Below, piece after piece: positions 26,603-34,674 of a stretch of DNA of 64,000 nucleotides. A program made the translations under genes and the position numbers. This DNA is from Microbacterium luteum (GTDB taxonomy: Bacteria > Actinomycetota > Actinomycetes > Actinomycetales > Microbacteriaceae): contig NZ_CP063814.1 in assembly GCF_015277875.1 (NCBI RefSeq), forward strand, positions 1,984,001 to 2,048,000, in the 5' to 3' direction. Each line of letters starts with the position of its first letter. The first letter of the stretch is position 1. The notes beneath the pieces are model-generated. The model was not told the DNA's origin. It saw only the letters and a list, made by a program, of their open reading frames with translations, and made no database searches.

Positions 26603-28285
26603 TCACGGGATGCGGCGTGAGACGAATCCCGCGAGCAGGGCGTGCAGGAGCGCCGGGACCGACGCGATCATGAGCGCCGTCCCGGCCACGGGGTCATCGG
26701 GGCGCAGGACCGCACCGGCGATCACGAGCCCCGCGAACAGGACGGCGGACACCACGCGGCGGGCGAGGACCTCGAGCCCACGCAGTCGCGTGTCCAGCCT
26801 CGGTGCATCCACGCTCAGGCGTCCCTCTTCGAGCCGGCTGAGCACGTCGTCCATGCGGCGCGGCATGCGCGCGACCAGTCCCGCGACCGACACCGCCTCC
26901 TTTGCGAAGGCCTGCACGACGTTGCCCTGCTCGTCGCGGATGAGTCGCTGCGCGTACGGTTCCACCGCATCCCAGATGTTGAAGGCGGGGTCGAGGGCGC
27001 TGCACACGCCCGACGTGAGGGAGACCGCACGGATCACGAGCAGGAAATTCTCCGGGAGCTGGAACGGCATCCGCCGCACCAGGTCGCGGAACTCCACCGC
27101 GAAGTCGCGGAACTCCCGCGGGTCGACCTCCTGCAGCTCCGCGAACCCCATTCCACCGAAGCGGGCGAACAGTGCTGTCATCGCACGTTCGAGTTCGACC
27201 GTGTCGGCCGACGGCAGCAGCACACCGACGTCTCGGATGCTGTCCACGAGCTGCCGGCCGTTGCGTGCCGCCACCGCGACGATGAGGCGCTGCAGCCCCT
27301 GCCGGAGCCGGTCGGGGACCTCGCCCATCATGCCGAAGTCGATGAACGTCAGCGTCCACGGCCGATCGCTATCGGGCGTCGGAGTGACGAAGACGTTGCC
27401 GGGATGCGGATCGGCGTGGAAGTAGCCGTGGCTGAACAGCTGCTCGAACATCACCGCCGCGAACGCGTGGGCGACCTCGGTCGGATCGATCCCCGCGTCG
27501 CGCAGGGCGTCGCGATCGGTGATCTTGATGGCCGTCACATCGGCGAGGGTGAGCACGCGTCGCGTCGAGCGTTCCCACGCGACCTCGGGTGCGACGACCC
27601 GCGCATCATCGGCGAAGTCGTCGCGGAACCGCTCGGCGTTGGCGGCCTCGTGGATGTAGTCGATCTCCTCGAGGCTGGTGACCGCGAATTCCTCCAGGAG
27701 CGCCGGCAGGTCGACGTGCTCGCGCACGACCCGCACGCGATCGAGCCAGGCCGCCACACGACGCAGCGCTGCCAGGTCGACGTCGACGATCTGGTCGATT
27801 CCGGGACGCTGCACCTTGACGACGACATCGGCGAAGCCGGTGAGGGCCGCCTCCGCCGGAGTCAGCCGGGCGCGATGTGCCTGGCCGAGCGACGCAGCCG
27901 CCACCGGCGTGGGATCGACCCACTCGTATACGACCGGCAGGGGCGCCCCGAGTTCGGCCTCGGTGAGCGTCCGGATCGCGTCGAAGTCGACCGGAGGCAC
28001 CTCATCCTGCAGGCCCTCGAGCTCGGCGGTGATCTCGGGCGGCAGCACGTCCAGGCGCGAGGACATGAACTGCCCGACCTTGATCATGAGGCCGCCCAGC
28101 GCCACGGCGAGGGTGTGGAAGTTCCGCGCGAGACGCTGCAGTCGGCGCGCGCGTCCGCGGGCGGCGGGGGAGGCCAGACCGATCCGGGGCAGGAAGAGCT
28201 CGAACCACCAGGCCTGCAGCATGTATCGCGCGGCGAAGCGCAGAATGCGTCGGTAGCGCGCGCGGGTATGCCGCACGTCGGTCAT
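26603..28285 (-). CDS. AarF/UbiB (ABC1/ADCK) atypical kinase
   Basis: A 560-residue UbiB-like protein. The KxGQ motif KVGQFMSSR at 69-77, the Ala-rich loop AAASLGQAHRA, the ATP lysine in VVVKVQRPG, HADPHPGNVF and metal-binding IDFGMMGEVP are all intact. Two C-terminal transmembrane helices follow. Family members support isoprenoid quinone synthesis as ATPases. AGGAGG sits 4 nt before the ATG at 28285. The PadR gene 48 bp upstream may share its promoter. Confidence 0.93.
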   Translation of the reverse strand: MTDVRHTRARYRRILRFAARYMLQAWWFELFLPRIGLASPAARGRARRLQRLARNFHTLAVALGGLMIKVGQFMSSRLDVLPPEITAELEGLQDEVPPVDFDAIRTLTEAELGAPLPVVYEWVDPTPVAAASLGQAHRARLTPAEAALTGFADVVVKVQRPGIDQIVDVDLAALRRVAAWLDRVRVVREHVDLPALLEEFAVTSLEEIDYIHEAANAERFRDDFADDARVVAPEVAWERSTRRVLTLADVTAIKITDRDALRDAGIDPTEVAHAFAAVMFEQLFSHGYFHADPHPGNVFVTPTPDSDRPWTLTFIDFGMMGEVPDRLRQGLQRLIVAVAARNGRQLVDSIRDVGVLLPSADTVELERAMTALFARFGGMGFAELQEVDPREFRDFAVEFRDLVRRMPFQLPENFLLVIRAVSLTSGVCSALDPAFNIWDAVEPYAQRLIRDEQGNVVQAFAKEAVSVAGLVARMPRRMDDVLSRLEEGRLSVDAPRLDTRLRGLEVLARRVVSAVLFAGLVIAGAVLRPDDPVAGTALMIASVPALLHALLAGFVSRRIP

Positions 28286-28333
28286 CGAGCCTCCTGTACG
28301 CGATGCCCGAAGCCGACGTGGGTCGGCATCCGG

Positions 28334-28888
28334 TCAGTCCTGGGCGAGGATCGAATAGAGCTTACGTCGTGCCTCGTCGAGGACTCGCTCCGCTTCGGCG
28401 ACCTGCTCCGCGGTGCCGTGCTGCGCCACCTGCGCGGCGGCCTGCGCGAGCTTCACACCCGCCTTGGGAAGCGTCGCGGCGCGCGCCGCATCCTTCATCC
28501 CCGGCATCTCCCACGGCGCCGAGCGCTCTCCACTCGACTCGGCCTCGGCCCGTCCCGCCTCGGTCAGGGAGTAGGTTTTCTTGCCCCCGGACTCCTCCGC
28601 GACGACCAGGCCCTCGTCGGTGAGCATCTGCAGCGTCGGATACACCGAACCGGGGCTCGGCTTCCACATCCCCCCGCTGCGCTCGCCGATCTCGGCGATG
28701 ATCTGATACCCGTGCATCGGCTTCTCGAGCAGCAGGGCGAGCACCGCGGAGCGCACGTCGCCGCGGGCCATGCGCGTCGGGAACCGCTGCTCGAAGGCCT
28801 CGCGCAGCTGGTCGACGGCGTCGAAGATGCCACCGCCGGTGAAGCCGCGCCCGGGGCCGAACTGCCCAGATGAGAATGACGTGTTCAC
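28334..28888 (-). CDS. PadR-family transcriptional regulator
   Basis: A 184-residue regulator. The winged HTH lies near residues 47-120 (DVRSAVLALLLEKPMHGYQI and GSVYPTLQMLTDEGLV, GGKKTYSLTEAGR). A Gly-rich N-terminus and a helical C-terminus follow the subgroup-1 layout. The GTG at 28888 follows AAGGGA by 6 nt. A palindrome 38 bp upstream is the probable autoregulatory operator; the AarF gene downstream is a likely target. Confidence 0.9.
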   Translation of the reverse strand: MNTSFSSGQFGPGRGFTGGGIFDAVDQLREAFEQRFPTRMARGDVRSAVLALLLEKPMHGYQIIAEIGERSGGMWKPSPGSVYPTLQMLTDEGLVVAEESGGKKTYSLTEAGRAEAESSGERSAPWEMPGMKDAARAATLPKAGVKLAQAAAQVAQHGTAEQVAEAERVLDEARRKLYSILAQD

Positions 28889-28925
28889 GAGAGATCCCTT
28901 CTTCGCCGGCCGATCGGCGGGCGAT

Positions 28926-28946
28926 AGTGGACGATATATCGCCACT
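28926..28946. promoter_or_regulatory. PadR operator palindrome
   Basis: Perfect core CGATATATCG at 28932-28941 flanked by AGTGG and CCACT, with a single extra A on one side. It lies in an otherwise GC-rich stretch directly upstream of padR and overlaps the likely -10 region. Confidence 0.65.
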
Positions 28947-29007
28947 GTACGCTCGCGCGAAGCCCCGATGGGTCCTTCTCAGGGAGTTGCCAGCGCCGGA
29001 CGCCTAG

Positions 29008-29022
29008 GCCGTGTTGATCAAG
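29008..29022 (+). repeat. Left terminal inverted repeat
   Basis: GCCGTGTTGATCAAG; pairs with the right end with one mismatch at its second base. Preceded by target duplicate CTAG at 29004-29007. Confidence 0.85.
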
Positions 29023-29084
29023 ATTCTCTCGCCGTCATGGGACCGGCCGCTCCTCAAACAGCTGGCGTGTTTATGTGACCCAGC

Positions 29085-29474
29085 TCAGAGGTATTGGCAG
29101 ATCGATTCGGGAGTGCAGGTCTCCGGCGGCGTCTGCTGCGCATGCTCCCGAAGTTCGGCGATGCTCGCGCGCAGGAGCCGTAGCTGCGCGACCTGCTCGT
29201 CTATCTCGACCAGGCGGCGGTCAAGGAGATCCCGCACATGGCCGCATGGCGAACCGCCCGCGTCACGAACATCGAGAATCTTGGCGGTTTGAGCGAGTGT
29301 GAGTCCCACTGCGCGAGCCCGGCTGATGAACTCGAGTCGTGCCACGGACTCCTCCCCGTAGCTGCGGTATCCGCCAGGGGTGCGGTCGGGCGGCTGAAGC
29401 AGCCCTCGCTCCTCGTAGTACCGCAGCGTCGACGGTCTCGTCTTCGTCTTGTTCGCGAGTTCTCCGATCCGCAT
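29085..29474 (-). CDS. merR: Mercury-responsive MerR regulator
   Basis: A 129-residue MerR protein: HTH with TKTRPSTLRYYEERGLL, then RTPGGYRSYGEESVARLEFI, a dimerisation helix, and three cysteines at 77, 120 and 126 (SPCGHV, ETCTPESICQYL). Three such positions correspond to the Hg(II)-binding cysteines of MerR. It is divergent from merA and should repress, and with Hg(II) activate, the overlapping promoter at 29498-29529. It lies inside the IS. Confidence 0.9.
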   Translation of the reverse strand: MRIGELANKTKTRPSTLRYYEERGLLQPPDRTPGGYRSYGEESVARLEFISRARAVGLTLAQTAKILDVRDAGGSPCGHVRDLLDRRLVEIDEQVAQLRLLRASIAELREHAQQTPPETCTPESICQYL

Positions 29475-29497
29475 CCTGACGAACCTCCGTTATCGAC

Positions 29498-29529
29498 TTG
29501 ACCTTCAACCGAGCTTGAAGGTCCATGCT
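29498..29529 (+). promoter_or_regulatory. merA promoter with MerR dyad
   Basis: A -35 TTGACC (29498-29503) and a -10-like CATGCT (29524-29529) are 20 bp apart, the overlong spacing of MerR-controlled promoters. Between them lies the perfect dyad ACCTTCAA (29501-29508) and TTGAAGGT (29515-29522). Confidence 0.75.
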
Positions 29530-29571
29530 ACGGGCGTGGCCACATGAACGGCCCGGCCTGAAGGAGCGATC

Positions 29572-30948
29572 ATGACCCGGAACGATGAGTTCGATCTTGC
29601 GGTGATCGGTACGGGCGGCGCGGCGATGTCCGCGGCGATCCACGCTCGGCTCGAAGGAGCGAGCGTGGTCGCCATCGAGTCCGGAACGCTCGGCGGCACC
29701 TGTGTGAACATCGGCTGCGTGCCCTCCAAGACCCTCCTCGCGGCCGCGCACACCCGCCATGACGCGCTCGCCAACCCCTTCCCCGGCGCCCCGACGACCG
29801 CCGGCGGGGTTGACCTGGGCGAGCTCATGCAGCAGAAGGACGACCTGATCGGCATGCTTCGACAGACCAAGTACGCCGACATCGCCACCGCGTACGGATT
29901 CGGCATCACGCCCGGCACCGCGACGTTCGCCGATCCGACAACCCTGCTCGTCGACGGCCAACCCGTTCGCGCCAAGTCGTATCTCGTGGCCACCGGTGCC
30001 GAACCGCACATCCCGACCATCCCCGAACTTGAGAACATCGACTACCTCACCTCGACCACCGCCATGGAACTGACCGTGTTGCCCCATTCGCTAGTGGTGA
30101 TCGGCGGCGGATTCGTCGGCCTCGAACAAGCCCAACTCTTCGCCCGCCTGGGCGTGGACGTCACCATCGTCGGCCGCCTCGCCCCACACGCCGAACCCGA
30201 ACTTTCCTCCGAACTCCGCAAAGCGTTCCTTGCCGAGGGAATCACCGTCATCAACGACCGAGCCGCAACCATCACCCCCGACGGCGACCGGGTCCGGGTG
30301 AGCACGCAGACCGGAAAGGAAGCCACCGGCGAGCGCATCCTCGTCGCCACCGGGCGAACCGCCCGCACCAGGGGCCTCGACCTGACCGCGGCGGGCATCG
30401 CGACCGACGAGCGCGGCTTCATCATCGTCGACACGCAGCAACGGACCACGAACCCGGCCGTGTTCGCCGCCGGCGACGTCACCGACGCACCGCAGTACGT
30501 GTACGTCGCCGCGATGGCCGGGAAGATCGCAGCCCGCAACGCCCTCGGTCAGCGCGAGCACGTCGACTACACCGGGCTTCCCTCCGTCCTCTTCACCTCA
30601 CCCCAGCTCGCCTCCGCCGGGATCACCGAAGCCGAAGCCCTGGCCGCCGGGTATCGGTGCGCCTGCCGCTACCTGCGACTATCCGACGTGCCACGCGCCA
30701 TCACGAACCACAACACTCGCGGTGGCATCAAGATCGTCGCCGACGCCGACACCGGCAAAGTCCTCGGCATCCACGCCCTCGCCGAGACCGCCGGAGAGAT
30801 GATGCTCGCCGCGACCTACGCCATCACCGCCGGATTCACCGTCACACAACTCTCCGACACCTGGGCCCCGTACCTCACCATGGCCGAAGGCATCCGCCTG
30901 ACCGCGAACCTCTTCCGCAACGAACTCCCTACCTCCTGCTGCGCCTGA
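29572..30948 (+). CDS. merA: Mercury(II) reductase MerA, short form
   Basis: A 458-residue flavoprotein disulfide reductase that reduces Hg(II) to Hg(0) with NADPH. FAD motif VIGTGGAAMSAAIHA, redox-active GGTCVNIGCVPSK (Cys44 and Cys49), NADPH motif VVIGGGFVGLEQAQ, AAGDVTDAPQYVYVAA, and the C-terminal vicinal cysteines 456-457 (TSCCA) that distinguish MerA from lipoamide dehydrogenase. The N-terminal heavy-metal domain is absent, as in other short actinobacterial and firmicute-like forms. GAAGGAG precedes the ATG. No merT, merP, merC or merB gene is next to it. Confidence 0.95.
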   Translation: MTRNDEFDLAVIGTGGAAMSAAIHARLEGASVVAIESGTLGGTCVNIGCVPSKTLLAAAHTRHDALANPFPGAPTTAGGVDLGELMQQKDDLIGMLRQTKYADIATAYGFGITPGTATFADPTTLLVDGQPVRAKSYLVATGAEPHIPTIPELENIDYLTSTTAMELTVLPHSLVVIGGGFVGLEQAQLFARLGVDVTIVGRLAPHAEPELSSELRKAFLAEGITVINDRAATITPDGDRVRVSTQTGKEATGERILVATGRTARTRGLDLTAAGIATDERGFIIVDTQQRTTNPAVFAAGDVTDAPQYVYVAAMAGKIAARNALGQREHVDYTGLPSVLFTSPQLASAGITEAEALAAGYRCACRYLRLSDVPRAITNHNTRGGIKIVADADTGKVLGIHALAETAGEMMLAATYAITAGFTVTQLSDTWAPYLTMAEGIRLTANLFRNELPTSCCA

Positions 30949-30953
30949 ACCGT

Positions 30954-31839
30954 TCACCCGAGGTCGGACTTGATCCAGATGAGCGCGGCGGCGAGGCTGA
31001 TCGCGGCGCGGTAGTTGCGGGCGGTCTTGTCTGAGCGCATCGCGATGCCACGCCACCGCTTGAGCTGGTTGAAGCAACGCTCCACGACGTTCCGGCCGCG
31101 GTACCGTGTGCGCTGCTCATCACCGAAGTCGATCAGCCGACCCGGCTGCTTCCGGCGGTGAGCGATCTGGTCATCACGCTCCGGAATCGTCGCAGCGATG
31201 CCGCGGGCTCTCAGCCACGCACGGTTCGCCTTCGATGGGTACCCCTTGTCCGCGATCACCCGATCCGGCCGGATCCGTGGCCTGCCGGTCGTCGGCCGCG
31301 GGACGCGGATGTGCTCGAGGACGGTGGTCATCATCGTGGTGTCGTTGACGTTCCCGCCGGTGAGCACCCATCCCAACGGCCGCCCGCGGCCGTCCGCGAC
31401 CAGATGGACCTTGCACGTCAAGCCGCCACGTGAGCGGCCGATCGCGTGATCAGGGGGCTCGGACCACGGATTCTTGTGATTCGAGAGATCCCCCTGTGTC
31501 CCGTCGCAAGGTCGCGCCGTCCTGATGCACGCGCGCAATCGTGGAGTCGATCGAGACCACCCAGTCAAGCTTCCCGGCGGCGTCAGACTGCCGCTGCACC
31601 TCAGCAAGCAGCCGGTCCCAAGTGCCATCCTGCGCCCACCGGGTGAACCGCTTGTAGATCGAGTTCCACTTCCCGAATCGCTCCGGAACATCCCGCCACG
31701 GCGCCCCAGTGCGGTACTTCCACGCCATTCCCTCAACCGCGAGTCGATGATCGGTCCAAGGCCGCGACCGGCCCGTCACCATCGGCATCAACGGCTCGAG
31801 CACAGCCCACACCTCGTCAGAGACCTCGCAACGCGTCAC
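30954..31839 (-). CDS. IS5-family transposase in two frames
   Basis: DDE transposase made from two overlapping frames. The first (31839 to 31450) has EVSDEVWAVLEPLMPM, the DUF4096 module and the first catalytic Asp in VVSIDSTIARVHQDG. The second (about 31500 to 30954) has NPWSEPPDHAIGRSRGGLTC, the second Asp in VIADKGYPSK and the Glu in RNVVERCFNQLKRWR. Moving from the first to the second frame is a +1 step and fits the run of five G on the coding strand at 31494-31490. Programmed slippage is usual in this IS family; an inactivating indel is the alternative. The 3' end is 5 bp from the merA stop. Confidence 0.85.
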
Positions 31840-31872
31840 CGCTCAAGACTCGCCGACCGCACCCCGAAACCA

Positions 31873-31887
31873 CTTGATCAACACGCC
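31873..31887 (-). repeat. Right terminal inverted repeat
   Basis: CTTGATCAACACGCC on the plus strand, the inverted copy of 29008-29022, followed by target duplicate CTAG at 31888-31891, which contains the TAG stop of the next gene. Confidence 0.85.
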
Positions 31888-32640
31888 CTAGCGCCAGAGC
31901 ACGACGCGCCGGTCCCCCACCTCGACGACCTCGGCCGGCGTCTCGTAAAGGGATTCCAGGTTCTCCGCGGTGACGACGTCGGTGACGGGTCCGTGATGCA
32001 GCACACGCCCGTCGCGCATCGCCACGACGTCGTCGGCGAACTGTCCCGCGACGTTGATGTCGTGCATCACGACGACGACGGTCATCTCGCGCTCCGCGAC
32101 CAGCCGCCGCAGGAGCTTCATGAGACTGACGGCATGACGGGGGTCCAGGTTGTTCAGCGGCTCGTCGAGCAGCAGGTGGTCCGTGTTCTGCGCGAGCGCC
32201 ATCGCGACGAACGCCCGCTGCCGCTGACCCCCGGAGAGCTCGTCCAGGAATCGCCGGCGCACCGGCTGAAGGTCGAGCAGGTCCAGTGCGCGCTCGACGT
32301 GCGCGCGGTCATCGGCCGTGCGACCCGATCCGCCGTGAGGGAAGCGGCCGTATCCGACGAGGTCCTCGACGCTCAGACGGATGGCGAGGTGATTGTCCTG
32401 GCGCAGGATCGCGAGCCGGCGGGCCAGCTCGCGCGAGCGGGTCGTGACGACGTCCAGTCCCCCGACGGTGATGGTGCCGGCGTCGGCTCCGACGAGGCGG
32501 CCGATGGTGGCCAGGAGCGTGGATTTCCCCGCTCCGTTCGGTCCGATGATCGCGGTGAACCCTTGTCGGATCTCCAGCGTCACGTGCTCGAGCGCGACGA
32601 CGCTGCCGTGACGTTTTGCGACGGACTCGGTCTGGATCAT
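31888..32640 (-). CDS. Siderophore ABC transporter ATPase
   Basis: A 250-residue FecE/FepC-like ATPase: Walker A GPNGAGKS (33-40), signature LSGGQRQR (135-142), Walker B HLLLDEP (155-161), MHDINVAGQFADDVVAM. Its stop codon TAG at 31890-31888 is part of the CTAG target duplicated by the neighbouring IS, so the insertion took place at the stop codon and left the protein intact, but removed the native 3' flank. ATG at 32640, 1 bp after the permease stop. Last gene of the yclNOPQ-like set. Confidence 0.93.
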   Translation of the reverse strand: MIQTESVAKRHGSVVALEHVTLEIRQGFTAIIGPNGAGKSTLLATIGRLVGADAGTITVGGLDVVTTRSRELARRLAILRQDNHLAIRLSVEDLVGYGRFPHGGSGRTADDRAHVERALDLLDLQPVRRRFLDELSGGQRQRAFVAMALAQNTDHLLLDEPLNNLDPRHAVSLMKLLRRLVAEREMTVVVVMHDINVAGQFADDVVAMRDGRVLHHGPVTDVVTAENLESLYETPAEVVEVGDRRVVLWR

Positions 32641-32641
32641 G

Positions 32642-33628
32642 TCAGCGGGCCCTTCCAAAGATGACGAGGACGATGAAGAAGAGTCCACCCGCGAACTCGA
32701 TGACGACCGGCAATTCGGTGGAGAAGCCGAGCAGTCGGTCGAGGATGAGCTGTCCGCCAACGAGGGCGATCACCCCGGTCGCGATGGCGGTCGGCACGCT
32801 CAGGGCGTGACGGTGACCCACGAGGCCGTAGGCGACGTTGGCCACCAGAAGACCGAAGAAGGTCACCGGGCCGACGAGAGCGGTGGACACCGCGACGAGC
32901 ACGGCGATGACCAAAATCACGTGCATCGTGACGCGACGATGGGCGACGCCCAGGGACACCGCGGTGGACTCCCCGAGGGAGAGCACGTCGAGGGAACGGC
33001 GGATGGGCCAGAGCGACATCGCGGCCACCCCGACCAGGACGGCGCTGGGGAGCAGGAGCTCGCGGTCGATCGACGTGAAGCTGGCGAACAGCAGGTTCTG
33101 TACGACGGCGAAGGTGTCCGGATCGAGGAGACGCTGCAGGAACGAGGTCACGGAGCGGAACATCACTCCGAGGACGAGGCCGGCGAGCACGATGACGTGC
33201 AGGTCGTATCTGCGGCGCACGAACAGCCACCAGTAGAGCAGGGTGACCGTTCCCGCCATGAGGACCAGCTCGACCGTCCAGCTTGCGATCGCGGGGGCCG
33301 CGACGAGCACGGCAGGACCGATCGCGAAGGCGGTCACCACCTGGATGGCCATGAAGACGGCGTCGAAGCCCATGATCCCGGGCGTCAGGATGCGGTTGGC
33401 GGTGATGGTCTGGAACAGAACGGTGGCCGCACCCACCGCGCTCGCCGCGATCACCATCCCGGCGATCGTGCGCCACCTGAGTCCGAGCGCGTACTCCCAC
33501 CGCCCCGGCAGATCGGTGAACAGGTAGATCGCGATCGCGATCGCAGCCAGCGCGACGACGATCGCCAGCCGGAGCTCGTGCGAAGCGAGCGCACTTCGCG
33601 CCCGGTGCGAGGTGCCGGAGTCGCTCAT
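32642..33628 (-). CDS. Siderophore ABC permease (FecCD type), second subunit
   Basis: A 328-residue permease with nine or ten membrane helices. TANRILTPGIMGFDAVFMAI and ALVGPVTFFGLLVANVAYGL, followed by GHRHALSVP, are the FecCD signatures around the ATPase-coupling loop. Overlaps the first permease gene by ATGA. Confidence 0.92.
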   Translation of the reverse strand: MSDSGTSHRARSALASHELRLAIVVALAAIAIAIYLFTDLPGRWEYALGLRWRTIAGMVIAASAVGAATVLFQTITANRILTPGIMGFDAVFMAIQVVTAFAIGPAVLVAAPAIASWTVELVLMAGTVTLLYWWLFVRRRYDLHVIVLAGLVLGVMFRSVTSFLQRLLDPDTFAVVQNLLFASFTSIDRELLLPSAVLVGVAAMSLWPIRRSLDVLSLGESTAVSLGVAHRRVTMHVILVIAVLVAVSTALVGPVTFFGLLVANVAYGLVGHRHALSVPTAIATGVIALVGGQLILDRLLGFSTELPVVIEFAGGLFFIVLVIFGRAR

Positions 33629-34674
33629 CCCGTCCCCTCCTTCCGCAGCGACCGTGCCTGTGGCCGCCCACGCCGGCGCGGAGCGACCCCGTCGACCGGC
33701 CGGGCCGTGCTCAGCAGAAGCCAGAGGAAGACGGCGCCACCGATCACGCCCATGACGATGGAGATCGGTATCTCGAAAGGGAACCGCACAACGCGGCCGA
33801 CGATGTCGCAGAGCAGCACGAGCGCAGCGCCCAGCAGCGCGACCAGCGGTACCGCGCGGCGCATGTTGTCACCGATGAGGCGACTGACGACGTTGGGCAC
33901 GATGAGACCGAGGAAGGGAATGGCGCCGGTGACGACCATCATGGTGCCGGTGACGATCGCGATGATGATGACGCCGAGGGCGAAGATCACCCGCGTGTCG
34001 AGGCCGAGGCCGCGCGCGGTGTCCTGGCCGAGGCCCGCGACCGTGAACCGATCGGCCGCCACCCAGGCGATGAGCGCCGCGGCGGCCGCAAGGTAGAGCA
34101 TCTCGTAGCGACCGCGGAGAATGCCGGAGAAGTCGCCCACGCCCCACGCCAGCAGCTCCTGGAGCATGTCGGAGCGATAGGCGATGAAGGTCGTGATCGC
34201 TCCGATCAGTCCGCCGTAGAGCAGGCCCACGATGGGCACCAGCACACTGGATCGGGCCGGGATCCGTCGCGAGAGCGCCAGAAATCCCAGCACACCCACC
34301 AGCGCGCCGAGCGATGCGGCGATCGCCTTCCCCCAGATCGGCATGCCGGGCGTGGTCATCAGCACGCCGAGCAGGGCGAGACTTCCCGCGTCGGTCGCGC
34401 CGGTGGTCGAAGGCTCCACGAAGCGGTTGCGCACCAGCAACTGCATGATGAGCCCGGTGACGGCGAACGCCGCGCCGGCGAGGATCAGTGCCACCGTCCG
34501 CGGCACACGACTGGCGAACAGCACGAAGGCGTCGAGCTCGGCGACGCCGATGAACAGCGATATCGTCGCGAGGACGGCGGTCAGCGCCACCCCCGCGACG
34601 ATCAGCACCGACGGAGAGACCCGCGCGAGCGGGCCTCTCCGATCGGAACCGTGCGTGGTCAGAGCATCTGTCAC
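33625..34674 (-). CDS. Siderophore ABC permease (FecCD type), first subunit
   Basis: A 349-residue permease. VRNRFVEPSTTGATDAGSLA and TGAIPFLGLIVPNVVSRLIG, followed by DNMRRAVPLVALLGA, place it with YclN/CeuB-type subunits. Basic C-terminus. GTG start overlaps the binding-protein stop as GTGA. Confidence 0.92.
   Translation of the reverse strand: MTDALTTHGSDRRGPLARVSPSVLIVAGVALTAVLATISLFIGVAELDAFVLFASRVPRTVALILAGAAFAVTGLIMQLLVRNRFVEPSTTGATDAGSLALLGVLMTTPGMPIWGKAIAASLGALVGVLGFLALSRRIPARSSVLVPIVGLLYGGLIGAITTFIAYRSDMLQELLAWGVGDFSGILRGRYEMLYLAAAAALIAWVAADRFTVAGLGQDTARGLGLDTRVIFALGVIIIAIVTGTMMVVTGAIPFLGLIVPNVVSRLIGDNMRRAVPLVALLGAALVLLCDIVGRVVRFPFEIPISIVMGVIGGAVFLWLLLSTARPVDGVAPRRRGRPQARSLRKEGTG

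Larger units (their letters stand above)
29008..31887. mobile_element. IS5-family element carrying merR-merA cargo
   Basis: A 2880-bp unit bounded by 15-bp inverted repeats (29008-29022 and 31873-31887, 14 of 15 identical) and flanked by CTAG on both sides (29004-29007 and 31888-31891), the TA-centred target typical of IS5-type elements. The transposase gene ends next to merA with no internal inverted repeat between them, so merR and merA lie inside the element rather than beside it. This is the layout of a transporter IS (tIS) with passenger genes. Confidence 0.8.

Noticed and set aside
29008..31887. Composite transposon with mer genes between two IS copies
   Set aside because: There is only one transposase and one pair of inverted repeats; no second IS or inner end is present.
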